A stretch of 64,000 nucleotides of DNA, taken from Sphaerisporangium fuscum. Lineage in GTDB: Bacteria; Actinomycetota; Actinomycetes; Streptosporangiales; Streptosporangiaceae. The stretch's first letter is position 1. Every line of letters starts with the position of its first letter. Both the position numbers and the translations under genes were made by a program. Location of the stretch: positions 1 through 64,000 of the forward strand of contig NZ_JAHDTF010000034.1 of NCBI RefSeq assembly GCF_018531465.1, read 5' to 3'. The notes beneath the pieces were generated by a model. That model did no database searches. It worked only from the letters and a program-made list of their open reading frames with translations, and was not told the DNA's origin. Shown here piece by piece: positions 8,131-16,153 of the stretch.

Positions 8131-10136
8131 GCGAGCCGGCGGACCCCGCCGGACCCGCGGCCCGGCCGGAGGGGATCGGGCCGTCGCGGCTGAGTCCGCT
8201 GGTGCTGCTGATCGACCCGGTCCGGATGCTGCCCTCGCTCTTCCTGCCCCTCGTCGGAGTGCTGTTCGTGGGCGGGTTCTCGCCGTCGTCGTTCCTCTGG
8301 GCGCTGCTCGGCGTGATCGGCTCGGTCGGGTACTCGGCGCTGCGGTGGGTCACGTCCACCTACCAGGTCACCGGTTACCACCTGGAGATCACCAGGTCGC
8401 TGATCCGCCGTTCGTCCCGCGCCGTCCCCCTCGATCGCATCCGGGGGGTGGACGTCACCACACCACCCCTGCACCGCCTGTTCGGCCTGGCGGTGGTGCG
8501 CGTCGACACGGGGGCGAACGCCGGTGACAAGCAGGAGGGTGAGCTCGACGGCGTCCCTCTCGCCGAGGCCGAGCACTTGAGGGAGCTCCTCCTGCGCCGC
8601 AGCCGTACCGTCCGGCGGCAGACGGGCCACCCCACCCCCGCCCCGGCCGCCCCGGAAGCACTCCCCCCGGCCGAGCCGGAGGTGCCGGGCACGCGGGTCG
8701 CCCCGGCCGTGCCGGAGGGGCTCACGCCTGCCGGTCCGGCGACGCCGGGCACACGGGTCGCCCCGGCGAAGCCAGAGGGGGTCGCCCCTGTCGGTACGGA
8801 AGCTCCGGGCACGTGGGTCGTCCCGGCCGAGCCGGCGGCGCCGGGCACGCCGGCCGAGCCGGGAGGACTCGCCGCTGCCGGTCCGGCGGTGCCGGTCGCC
8901 GGTGTGGGGCCTCCCGCACATGAAGACCTGGACGTACGGGTCCCCGCCCGCTGGCTCGTGTACGGGCCGCTGTCGGGTGCGTTCCTGTTCGCCCCGTTCG
9001 CCCTGCTGGGCGGCGCGATCGGCCTGGCCTTCCAGTGGGGCGGCCAGTTCGGCCTCGACGAGAGCGCGGCCATCACGCTGGGCGAGTGGCTGTGGCACCG
9101 CCCCGTCCTGCTGGTCGTCGCCGGGGTCGCGCTGCTGGCGGCCATGCCGGTGGCGGGCGTGATCATGTACGCCGTCTTCAACTGGGATTTCCGGCTCCAC
9201 CGCCACGGCCCCTCGCTGGTCGCCGAAAGAGGCCTCGTCACGCGGCGCAGTGTGGCGCTGGAGCACGGCCGGATACGTGGGTACGAGTTCGCCGAGGGGA
9301 TCCTGGAGCGCCGGGTGAACGTCGGGAGGCTGTGGGCGCTCGTCACCGGCCTCGGCGACTCCAGGACCAGGGGGCAGCTGCTGCCCGACACCCCGCGGGA
9401 CTTCGCCCTTCGCGTGGCGGCCCAGGCGATCGGCCCCCTCGACGCCGCGCTTCGGCCGCATCCGCCCGCGGCCCGGCGCAGGCGGCTGTTCCGGGCCGTC
9501 GCGCCCGCCGTCGCCGTGGCCGCCGCCGCCCTGCTGCTCGGCTGGGCCTGGATCGCCCTGCTCGCGCTGGTCGCCGCCGCGCTCGGCGTCCCTCTCGGCC
9601 TCGACCGTTACCGTTCGCTGGGGCACACCTACGACGGCGCGCGGCTGTCGGTGCGGTCGGGGTCGCTGCCGCGTGCCCAGGCCGTGGTGGAACGCCGTGC
9701 CGTGGTCGGCTGGACGGTGCGCCAGACGTGGTTCCAGCGCCGTGCGCGGGTGCTGACGGTGATCGCGGGCGTCGGCGCCGGCAGCGGCGGCTACGCCGCC
9801 ATCGACACGGGTGAGGAGCAGGGCGTGTGTTTCGCCGCCGAGGTCACCCCAGAGTGGATCACACCGTTCCTGCACCGGGAGAACCAGCCGGTTGCCGGAG
9901 CGGAGGATCGGCTGGTTGCGGGACGGGAGGATCGACCGGCTGCGAGACGGGAGGACCTGCTGGTGCCGGAACGGGAGGACCTGCCCGTTCCGGGACAGGA
10001 GGGGCGACCGGTTCCGGGAGGGGAGGACCTGTCGGTTCCGGGACAGGAGGGGCGACCGGTTCCGGAACGGAAGGATCGACCGGCTGCGGGACGGGAGGAT
10101 CGGCCGGTTCCGGGACAGGAGGAGTGCTCAGGTTAG
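8127..10136 (+). CDS. multi-PH-domain (DUF304, YdbT-like) membrane protein with repeat tail
   Basis: 669 residues. N-terminal membrane hairpin (about 27-72), then a first bPH_2 module (YQVTGYHLEITRSLIRRSSR...PLDRIRGVDV...LAVVRVDTGA). Residues about 170-265 are Pro/Ala-rich with a 20-residue repeat. Further membrane pairs and two more PH-like modules follow (FRLHRHGPSLVAERGLVTRRSVALEHGRI; YDGARLSVRSGSLPRAQAVVERRAVVGWTVRQTWFQRRA). A three-module layout is normal for YdbT. The tail at 585-664 is ten 8-residue repeats of E-D/G-x-P-V-x-G-x type, not known to me in the family. The start ATG at 8127 overlaps the previous stop by 4 nt. The downstream hairpin at 10184 ends the operon. Confidence 0.88.
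   Translation: MSEPADPAGPAARPEGIGPSRLSPLVLLIDPVRMLPSLFLPLVGVLFVGGFSPSSFLWALLGVIGSVGYSALRWVTSTYQVTGYHLEITRSLIRRSSRAVPLDRIRGVDVTTPPLHRLFGLAVVRVDTGANAGDKQEGELDGVPLAEAEHLRELLLRRSRTVRRQTGHPTPAPAAPEALPPAEPEVPGTRVAPAVPEGLTPAGPATPGTRVAPAKPEGVAPVGTEAPGTWVVPAEPAAPGTPAEPGGLAAAGPAVPVAGVGPPAHEDLDVRVPARWLVYGPLSGAFLFAPFALLGGAIGLAFQWGGQFGLDESAAITLGEWLWHRPVLLVVAGVALLAAMPVAGVIMYAVFNWDFRLHRHGPSLVAERGLVTRRSVALEHGRIRGYEFAEGILERRVNVGRLWALVTGLGDSRTRGQLLPDTPRDFALRVAAQAIGPLDAALRPHPPAARRRRLFRAVAPAVAVAAAALLLGWAWIALLALVAAALGVPLGLDRYRSLGHTYDGARLSVRSGSLPRAQAVVERRAVVGWTVRQTWFQRRARVLTVIAGVGAGSGGYAAIDTGEEQGVCFAAEVTPEWITPFLHRENQPVAGAEDRLVAGREDRPAARREDLLVPEREDLPVPGQEGRPVPGGEDLSVPGQEGRPVPERKDRPAAGREDRPVPGQEECSG
8682..8852 (+). 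repeat. 60-bp coding tandem repeat (about 3 copies)
   Basis: The motif CCGGGCAC(G/A)CGGGTCG followed by CCCCGGC recurs at exactly 60-bp spacing, encoding a 20-residue unit with PGTRVAPA. It forms the Pro-rich linker of the YdbT-like protein. The third copy is partial. Confidence 0.85.
9879..10118 (+). repeat. 24-bp coding tandem repeat, ten units
   Basis: Ten consecutive 24-bp units encode octapeptides such as EDRLVAGR, EDLPVPGQ and EGRPVPER at the C-terminus of the YdbT-like protein. At DNA level the consensus is near GAGGA(C/T)CGGCCGGTTCCGGGACAG. The units alternate acidic/basic pairs with Val-Pro, which would give an extended charged tail. Confidence 0.92.
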
Positions 10137-10183
10137 CCCGGCGGGGGGACGGGCAGGGGACTGGGCACCTTGGTGGTTCATGA

Positions 10184-10232
10184 GGGCGCCGGTGCGGCGG
10201 GATGACCGCCGCACCGGCGCCCTTTCTGTTTT
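10184..10232 (+). terminator. strong intrinsic terminator
   Basis: A perfect 17-bp stem (10184-10200 pairing with 10206-10222) with a 5-nt GATGA loop is followed by TTTCTGTTTT. It lies 47 bp after the stop of the YdbT-like gene and should end the PH-domain operon. Confidence 0.9.
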
Positions 10233-10576
10233 GGGGCTGACCCTTCACAGGCGCCCCCTCCGTTTCGGGGGGCCGCCTCACGGGTGCCCTTTCGTCTCCG
10301 GGATGGCCGCCTTGCGGACAATCCCGATTGAGGGGACCGCCTTACGGGCGCCTCGGGATGGCCGCCTTATCGGCGTTCCCTCCCTTTGGGGGACTGCCTC
10401 ACCCGCGCCCCTTCCGTTTCCGGATGGCCGCCTTGTGGGCGTTCCCTCCCTTTGGGGGACCGCCGCACTGGCGCCCTTGTCTGTTTTCGGGCTGACCGCT
10501 TTAGAGGCGCCCCTCTGTTCAGGGAGGACCGCCTCAGCGGTGCCTCTTCCGTTTTCAGTGGGCCGCCTTGCGGACC
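10198..10576. repeat. degenerate array of mostly 32-36 bp units derived from a terminator-like sequence
   Basis: Twelve imperfect units start near 10198, 10233, 10267, 10299, 10332, 10354, 10388, 10421, 10454, 10488, 10521 and 10557. The consensus is about GGGGGACCGCCTCACGGGCGCC followed by CTTCCGTTTTC. Each resembles the right arm plus T-rich tail of the terminator at 10184-10232. There are no unique spacers between units, so this is not a CRISPR array. It occupies the space between the PH-domain operon and the 3' end of the convergent sepH. No credible gene lies in 10137-10594. Confidence 0.85.
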
Positions 10577-10594
10577 GGCTGGGTCCTTCGCTGA

Positions 10595-13144
10595 TCAGTC
10601 CTGGCGGCGGGCTCCGAACATGATCTCGTCCCACGTCGGGACCGACGCGCGGCGGCCGCGGGACTTACGGGCCGGGCGGGCGGGTTTCGGCGGGGCCTGC
10701 GGTGGAACGGCGGGCTCGGCCGGCTTGGCCGGTTCCTTTTCGGGCTGCTCGGCCTTCTCGGGCTCGGCCGCCGCGGCGGGACGCTCGGCCGTCTCGCCGC
10801 TGGTGCGGGCCGCGGGGACGGCCACCGCCGCCTCCTCGGCTGCCTTCTTCGCGGCGGCGAACGCCGTCATCCTGACCGGCGCGGCTGCCGGAGCGGGCGC
10901 GGCTGCCGGAGCGGGCGCGGCTGCCGGAGCAGGCGTGGTGGCCGGGGCCGGAACAGACGCGGCTGCCGGGGCCGGGGCGGGCGTGGCAACCGGACGCGCG
11001 GGCTCCGCCGGAGGCGCCTGCGCCTCTTCGGCCACGGCGGGTGCGGAGGCGGCCGTGTCGGCGGAGGACGTGCCGTCGGCGGCGGAGGGCGCGGCCTCGG
11101 GGGCCGGGGCGCCTGCCGCCCGTACTTCCGCCGCGCTCTCGGCCGCCTGCCCCTGGGCCTCGGCCACGGTCGCCGTGCCGGAGGCGGGCCGGGTGGTCGT
11201 CCCGGTCTCGGGGGACGCGGGCTGGGCGTCCGCGGGCGCATGAGGCCGCACGGCGGCCTCGTCCGCGGAGCCGTCGGCCTGGACGGCGGGGGCCGCTGAG
11301 GCGTCCGCGGCCGCCTCGCGTGCCGCCCGTTCCGTGGCGTCCGGGGCCGTCTCGGCGGTGGCCTGCTCTGTGGCTGCCGGGGCGGTCTCGGCGGTGGTGG
11401 CCTCTGCGGCGGGGGCTTCGACGGCGTCCGAGGTCGCCTCGGGGGCGGTGGCCTGCTCTGTGGCTGCTGGGATCGTCTCGGCGGTGGCGGCGTGTGCGGC
11501 CGGGGCTTCGACGGCGTCCGGGGTCGCCTCAGGGGCGGTGGTCCGCTCTGTGGCTGCCGGGGTCGTCTCGGTGCCGGCTGCCTGAGCGGCCGGGACCTCC
11601 GCGGTGACCGAGGCGGCCTCGGCGGTGGCCGCGGCCGGGGCCTCCGGCTGTACGGCCGGGGCCTCTGCGACTGCCGAGACCTCCGCGACGGCCGAGACCG
11701 GCGGGGCTGCCGGAACCTCGGAGGTGGCCGGCTGGGCGGCAGCGGTCTCGTGAGAGGCCGCTTCGACCGCCGGGGCTTCCTCCGGAGCGGGCGCGCTGGT
11801 CCGGGTGAGGGCGGCGCTCGCCTCGTCCCCGGACGCCTGCTCGGCGCCCACGGCGGCAGGCGACCCGTCCGCGGCGGGGGCGGCCTGGGGTGCGGTCGGC
11901 GAGGTCTCCGCGGGGGCGGCGACCGGGGATACGGGCCCACCGGCCGGCTGAAGGGCGGGCGCGGGTTCGAACGCCGGCCGCGCGTCCCGGTCGGACGGCG
12001 GTTGCGAGACTGGCCGCGCGTCCCGGCCGGAGGGCGATTGCGAGACTGGCCGCGCGTCCCGGCCGGAGGGCGATTGCGGGACCGGTTGCGCGTCCCCGCC
12101 GGAGAGCGGCTGAGAGGCAGGGCGTGCGTCGCGGTCGGACGGCGGTTGTGAGACCGGCTGCGCGTCCAGGGCGGACGGTGGCTGGAAGGCCGGGCGTGCG
12201 TCGCGGTCGGACGGTGGCTGCGGGATCGGTCGTACGCCCTGGTCGGACGGGGCGTGTGCGACGCGTTCGAACGACGGCTGGGCGACGCCCTGCGGCGCCG
12301 CCTCGGAGTCGCCCCGGTAGGCCGGCGGGAGATCGCGCTCGAACGCCTGGGGAGCCGGAGCGTGCTGCCGCGCCGCGGGCTCGGCCTCCGGCCGCTCGAC
12401 GGGCTCGGCGGCGCGCAGGGGCGTCGGCTGGGCGTAGGCGGCCGGCTCGGAGCCGGACAGGCCGGTGGGGCCCGACAGGGTCGTGGGGGGCTCCGCCAGG
12501 ACGGGGGCGAGCTTGGCGGCGAGCCTCGGCACGAACGGCGTCACCGTCGAGTCCTCCTCGGGCTCGACGTACTCGGAGGCCGACAGGCGCATCGCCTCGT
12601 CGTCGTGCGGGGTGACGTGGCGGCGCCTGAGGTCGAACAGCCACTCCGCGTTACGCGTGTGACCGTTCCACACGAAACCGAGCTTGATGCGCCACAGGCC
12701 GTCGTCGCGCTTGCAGGAGTCCCAGTCGATCTCGTCGGCGGGGACGCCACGGCGGCTGAGCCGCTCGGCGACGAGCTCGCCGAGGGTGGGACCGGGGGTG
12801 GACTCACCGGGCAGGCGGACGGCGACCCGCTGGGCCTGCTGGGCGGTGTATTCACGTTCCTGGAGGACGGGTCCCTCGAACCAGCGGACACGCTCCACCG
12901 GGATACCCGCGGTGGCGGCGATCTCCTCCGCGGTCTCCCCGGCACGGATGCGGGCCTGGATCTCCTTGGGGCGCAACGGACTCTCCACTTCGATCTCGTA
13001 CTGGCCGAGACGGGAGAAGTTGCCGCGGACCGCCGCTCGGAGCCGTTCGTCGACGGGAAGCGTGAACCGTGTGCCCCGGCCGGCCGTAGCCAGCACGAGG
13101 TATGTGCCGTCCTCGCTCACCGCGACGAGTCGGAGCTCCTGCAT
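10595..13144 (-). CDS. sepH: septation protein SepH, unusually long
   Basis: 849 residues. The N-terminus MQELRLVAVSEDGTYLVL starts the DUF3071 domain with a helix-turn-helix-like part (LRPKEIQARIRAGETAEEIA). SepH directly stimulates FtsZ assembly in Streptomyces and mycobacteria. The extreme C-terminus RRASVPTWDEIMFGARRQD is the conserved SepH tail. Known SepH proteins are about 300-400 residues; here a Pro/Ala/Glu-rich region of about 600 residues separates the two ends and carries 12-residue and 30-residue tandem repeats. The ATG at 13144 is chosen because it begins the conserved domain, not the longer frame from 13243. It is the first gene of the conserved-looking core stretch. Confidence 0.92.
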   Translation of the reverse strand: MQELRLVAVSEDGTYLVLATAGRGTRFTLPVDERLRAAVRGNFSRLGQYEIEVESPLRPKEIQARIRAGETAEEIAATAGIPVERVRWFEGPVLQEREYTAQQAQRVAVRLPGESTPGPTLGELVAERLSRRGVPADEIDWDSCKRDDGLWRIKLGFVWNGHTRNAEWLFDLRRRHVTPHDDEAMRLSASEYVEPEEDSTVTPFVPRLAAKLAPVLAEPPTTLSGPTGLSGSEPAAYAQPTPLRAAEPVERPEAEPAARQHAPAPQAFERDLPPAYRGDSEAAPQGVAQPSFERVAHAPSDQGVRPIPQPPSDRDARPAFQPPSALDAQPVSQPPSDRDARPASQPLSGGDAQPVPQSPSGRDARPVSQSPSGRDARPVSQPPSDRDARPAFEPAPALQPAGGPVSPVAAPAETSPTAPQAAPAADGSPAAVGAEQASGDEASAALTRTSAPAPEEAPAVEAASHETAAAQPATSEVPAAPPVSAVAEVSAVAEAPAVQPEAPAAATAEAASVTAEVPAAQAAGTETTPAATERTTAPEATPDAVEAPAAHAATAETIPAATEQATAPEATSDAVEAPAAEATTAETAPAATEQATAETAPDATERAAREAAADASAAPAVQADGSADEAAVRPHAPADAQPASPETGTTTRPASGTATVAEAQGQAAESAAEVRAAGAPAPEAAPSAADGTSSADTAASAPAVAEEAQAPPAEPARPVATPAPAPAAASVPAPATTPAPAAAPAPAAAPAPAAAPVRMTAFAAAKKAAEEAAVAVPAARTSGETAERPAAAAEPEKAEQPEKEPAKPAEPAVPPQAPPKPARPARKSRGRRASVPTWDEIMFGARRQD
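11340..11610 (-). repeat. 90-bp coding tandem repeat in sepH (3 copies)
   Basis: GCTCTGTGGCTGC on the plus strand recurs at 11365, 11455 and 11545, an exact 90-bp period, each copy encoding 30 residues with TAPEAT(P/S)DAVEAP in the SepH linker. Confidence 0.88.
11975..12250 (-). repeat. 36-bp coding tandem repeat in sepH (8 copies)
   Basis: The plus-strand (C/T)GCGTC-type core recurs at 11981, 12017, 12053, 12089, 12125, 12161, 12197 and in diverged form at 12233, an exact 36-bp period. Encoded 12-residue units read SQPPSDRDARPA, with variants such as SQPLSGGDAQPV. It lies in the SepH linker. Confidence 0.92.
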
Positions 13145-13468
13145 GCGAGTCCCTTCGTCGTCGTGCTCAACATTCCCCCGGACCCTTGAGTCTCTCGCGT
13201 GAGCCGGTTGCCTGCCAGCACCGTACCCGGCATGTCCGAACATCGCCTTCCTCAGGGGCGCGGGGACCGATGAGGGGCGGTTATGTATGTCGCATTCACC
13301 CTATCTAGCGCCTGGTCGATATGCAGCAAACGGGTTAGGCGTCCTTCCCGGATTCTCGCGAATCACGCGCGCTCGCGCCTCCGACTTACCCCAAGAGGTC
13401 CGGAAAACCGTCCGCGCGACCCCTCGGTCGCCCGGCGTCACCGGCCTCCGCCACGTCGTTCCCGGAAG
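13145..13468. other. intergenic region upstream of sepH
   Basis: 324 bp between sepH (start 13144) and the end of the lactone oxidase gene. It must hold the sepH promoter. The part near 13260-13330 is more AT-rich than its surroundings. I see no tRNA, clear hairpin or coding signal. Confidence 0.4.
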
Positions 13469-14749
13469 TCAGCCGAGCACCGTGTCCAGGTAGTCGTTGG
13501 CGAACAGGCGGTGCGGGTCGAGTTCGTCGCGCAGGGCGGTGAAGTCCCCGAACCGGGGGTAGACGGTGGACAGGTAGGCGGCGTCCCGGGTGTGGAGCTT
13601 GCCCCAGTGCGGCCGGCCGGACAGCCGGGTCATGATCTCCTCGACGCCCTCGAAGTAGGCCGGGTTCGGGGTGGGCCGGTAGATGTGGCAGGCGATGTAG
13701 GCCGAGTCCCTGCCGTGGGCCGTGGAGAGCCAGGCGTCGCTGGGCGGGGTGACCCGCACCTCGATCGGGAAGGTGATCCGCCAGTCGTTCAGCTCGATCA
13801 GGTCGCGGGTCTCGCGCAGCGCCTGGCCGAGCCGCTCGCGCGGGACGGCGTACTCCATCTCCAGGAAGCGCACCGTGCGGACGCTGGTGAAGACCTTGTA
13901 GGCCGTGTCGGTGTGCGTGGACGCCGACAGCGCGCTCGCCGAGATCGCGTTCAGCGTCGGGATGGCGGCAGGGACGCGGCCGCCGACGGCGCACAGGGCG
14001 CCGAAGAGGGTGTTCTCCAGGAAGACGTTGTCGAGCCAGTGCTTGAACGCCCCCGGCGGGTCGGCGGGCCCGGGGGAGCGGTTGTTGGTCTTGGCCAGGC
14101 AGGTGTCGGTGTGCGGGAGCCAGAAGAAGTCGAGGTGCTCGTTGTCCGCGGTCAGCTCGTCGAGGGTGGAGAGGATCTCGCTGAGCGCCATCGGCCGCCG
14201 TACGCTGCGCAGCAGGAACGCCGGCTCGACGCGGAAGGTCACCGCGGTGAGGACGCCGAGCGCGCCGAGGCCCACGCGGGCGGCGTCGAACAGGTCCCCT
14301 TCCGACGCCGTGACGATCGACCCGTCGGCCAGGACCATCTCCAGTTCGACCACCTGGTCGGCCAGCCCGCCGACGTCCCGGCCGGTGCCGTGGGTGCCGG
14401 TCTGGATGGCGCCGGCCACGGTCTGCTCGGTGATGTCGCCCATGTTCGCCAGGGCCAGCCCGCGCCGGTCCAGTTCCTCGTTGAGCACGCGCAGCGGGGT
14501 GCCCGCCGCCACCCGTACGCGGCCGTCCCCGATCTCCTGGACGCCGGTCAGCGCCTCGGGGCGCAGCAGGATGCCGTCGGTGAGGGCGACCCCGGTGAAG
14601 GAGTGCCCGGTGCCCACCATGCGGACCCGCTGACCGCGCGCGGCGGCGTCGCGTACGGCCTGGGCGACCTCCGCGGCCGAGGAGGGCGAGCGGACCTCGG
14701 CGGGCGTGACGGACTGGTTGCCCGCCCAGTTCCGGAAGACGGGTTTCAT
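13469..14749 (-). CDS. FAD-linked aldonolactone oxidase (gulonolactone / arabinonolactone oxidase type)
   Basis: 426 residues. N-terminal FAD-binding PCMH domain with NWAGNQSVTPAEVRSPSSA, the VGTGHSFTG motif, AGAIQTGTHGTG and a GGLADQVVELEMVLADGS segment. The C-terminal ALO domain ends with YLSTVYPRFGDFTALRDELDPHRLFANDYL, typical of this oxidase family. It oxidises sugar-1,4-lactones using FAD and oxygen or another acceptor; the physiological substrate cannot be told. The start at 14749 is chosen by homologous N-termini. TATCGT at 14763-14758 lies 8 nt before it, so the gene may be leaderless. It lies 64 bp downstream of the same-strand MFS gene. Confidence 0.9.
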   Translation of the reverse strand: MKPVFRNWAGNQSVTPAEVRSPSSAAEVAQAVRDAAARGQRVRMVGTGHSFTGVALTDGILLRPEALTGVQEIGDGRVRVAAGTPLRVLNEELDRRGLALANMGDITEQTVAGAIQTGTHGTGRDVGGLADQVVELEMVLADGSIVTASEGDLFDAARVGLGALGVLTAVTFRVEPAFLLRSVRRPMALSEILSTLDELTADNEHLDFFWLPHTDTCLAKTNNRSPGPADPPGAFKHWLDNVFLENTLFGALCAVGGRVPAAIPTLNAISASALSASTHTDTAYKVFTSVRTVRFLEMEYAVPRERLGQALRETRDLIELNDWRITFPIEVRVTPPSDAWLSTAHGRDSAYIACHIYRPTPNPAYFEGVEEIMTRLSGRPHWGKLHTRDAAYLSTVYPRFGDFTALRDELDPHRLFANDYLDTVLG

Positions 14750-14813
14750 GGTGGAGCACGATAAATGAGGAACCGGCCGATGACCAGAGACATGAGCCCG
14801 GCTCACGAAAATG

Positions 14814-16091
14814 TCAGGCGGCCGTGGAGGGGGCCTGGGAGGAGCCGGTCTCGGGGGTGCGGAGCCAGGAGTTGCCGGCGACCCCGACCGCCACGGCCAG
14901 CAGAGCGCAGGCGAACGAGAACGCGTAGGCGTTCGAGGGGCCGAACGCGTCGGTGAGCCGTCCGCCGGCCCAGGCGCCGAGCGCCACGCCGAACCCCACG
15001 GAGGTGGACACCCACGCCATGCCCTCGGTGAGCAGGTGCCCGGGCACGAGCCGCTCGATGAGGGAGTACCCCGTGATGATCGTGGGCGAGATGGCGAGAC
15101 CCGCGCAGAACAGCGCCACGGCCATGACGCGGGCGTCCCCGATCAACAGGATGGGGACCAGCCCGACGGCGAACACGCCGAGCGCCCGGACGAACCGGTG
15201 ACGCAGCGAGATCCGCCAGCGGTGGAAGCCGTACCAGATGCCCGACACCATGCTGCCGCCGGCGAACGACCCGAGCAGCAGGCCCGCCGCGCTCTTGGCG
15301 TCGTGGGCCTCGGCGAACGCGACGGTGATCAGGTCGACGGAGCCGAACACGGCGCCCATCGCCAGGAAGACGCACGACAGCAGCGCCACTCCGGGGATGG
15401 TGATGGGGCTGCCCGAGTGGGTCTCCGCCCGGCGCACGGGCGGCGCGCTGCCCCGCTGCAGTGCGAACGACACCGTGCCGATGACCGTGCACACCAGCGC
15501 CAGCACGAGCCCCGCGTAGAGGTTCACCGTCGTCGACAGCGCCGTGACCAGGGCCGGGCCGGCGACGAAGATCACCTCGTCGGCCACGGACTCGAACGAG
15601 AACGCCGCGTGCAGCTTCTCGGAGCCGCCGAGCAGGTGCGACCAGCGGGCGCGCACCATCGAGCCGAGCGAGGTCGAGGCGCCGCCGACGACCACGCCGC
15701 TCGCGAACAACGTCCAGGTCGGCGCGCCGTACCTGGCGCACAGCATCAGGGTCACCAGCGCGGCGCCGTGCAGGAGCACCAGCGGGATGAGTACTGTGGC
15801 CTGGCCGAAGCGGTCCACCAGCCGTCCCGAGAGCGGGGCTGCGACCGCGAAGGCCAGCGAGACGGTGGCCGAGATCGCCCCGGCGGTCGCGTACGAGCCC
15901 GTGAGGGCGGAGATGAGCAGCACGATGCCGATGCCCAGCATCGACATCGGCATACGCCCGAAGAATCCCGCGATCACGAAGCCTTTGACGCCGGGCATGC
16001 TGAAGAGCCCTCGATACGGCCCGACCACTTTTCCGCCCCTTTCGTGCGCCCCCCGGCGCACGTCGCACTGTCCCGCCTCACCTTTGCTCAC
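14814..16091 (-). CDS. MFS transporter
   Basis: 425 residues with about 12 hydrophobic segments. The first loop has SGRLVDRFGQATVLIP, a D-R-x-G MFS signature. The central part has an amphipathic loop (QRGSAPPVRRAETHSG), and a second half follows the same pattern. It resembles small-molecule exporters; the substrate is unknown. It is transcribed away from the lytic transglycosylase gene. The N-terminus before GPYRGLFSMPGVKGF is variable, so a slightly later start is possible. Confidence 0.85.
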   Translation of the reverse strand: MSKGEAGQCDVRRGAHERGGKVVGPYRGLFSMPGVKGFVIAGFFGRMPMSMLGIGIVLLISALTGSYATAGAISATVSLAFAVAAPLSGRLVDRFGQATVLIPLVLLHGAALVTLMLCARYGAPTWTLFASGVVVGGASTSLGSMVRARWSHLLGGSEKLHAAFSFESVADEVIFVAGPALVTALSTTVNLYAGLVLALVCTVIGTVSFALQRGSAPPVRRAETHSGSPITIPGVALLSCVFLAMGAVFGSVDLITVAFAEAHDAKSAAGLLLGSFAGGSMVSGIWYGFHRWRISLRHRFVRALGVFAVGLVPILLIGDARVMAVALFCAGLAISPTIITGYSLIERLVPGHLLTEGMAWVSTSVGFGVALGAWAGGRLTDAFGPSNAYAFSFACALLAVAVGVAGNSWLRTPETGSSQAPSTAA

Positions 16092-16153
16092 GGCTCGCGG
16101 CCGGGCAAGTGATTTTCCGGCAACGTACCCGAATCCGGATTCCTAGGTTTAAC

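Noticed and set aside
10198..10576. CRISPR array
   Set aside because: Units are mostly 32-36 bp, adjoin directly without unique spacers and are degenerate; no cas genes are near.
10278..10634. 118-codon minus-strand frame with 11-residue repeats downstream of sepH
   Set aside because: It only reads the degenerate array and the sepH end; no ribosome-binding site or conserved sequence.
13260..13340. tRNA gene in the AT-richer spot upstream of sepH
   Set aside because: No T-loop GGTTCGAAT-like motif or cloverleaf pairing could be found.
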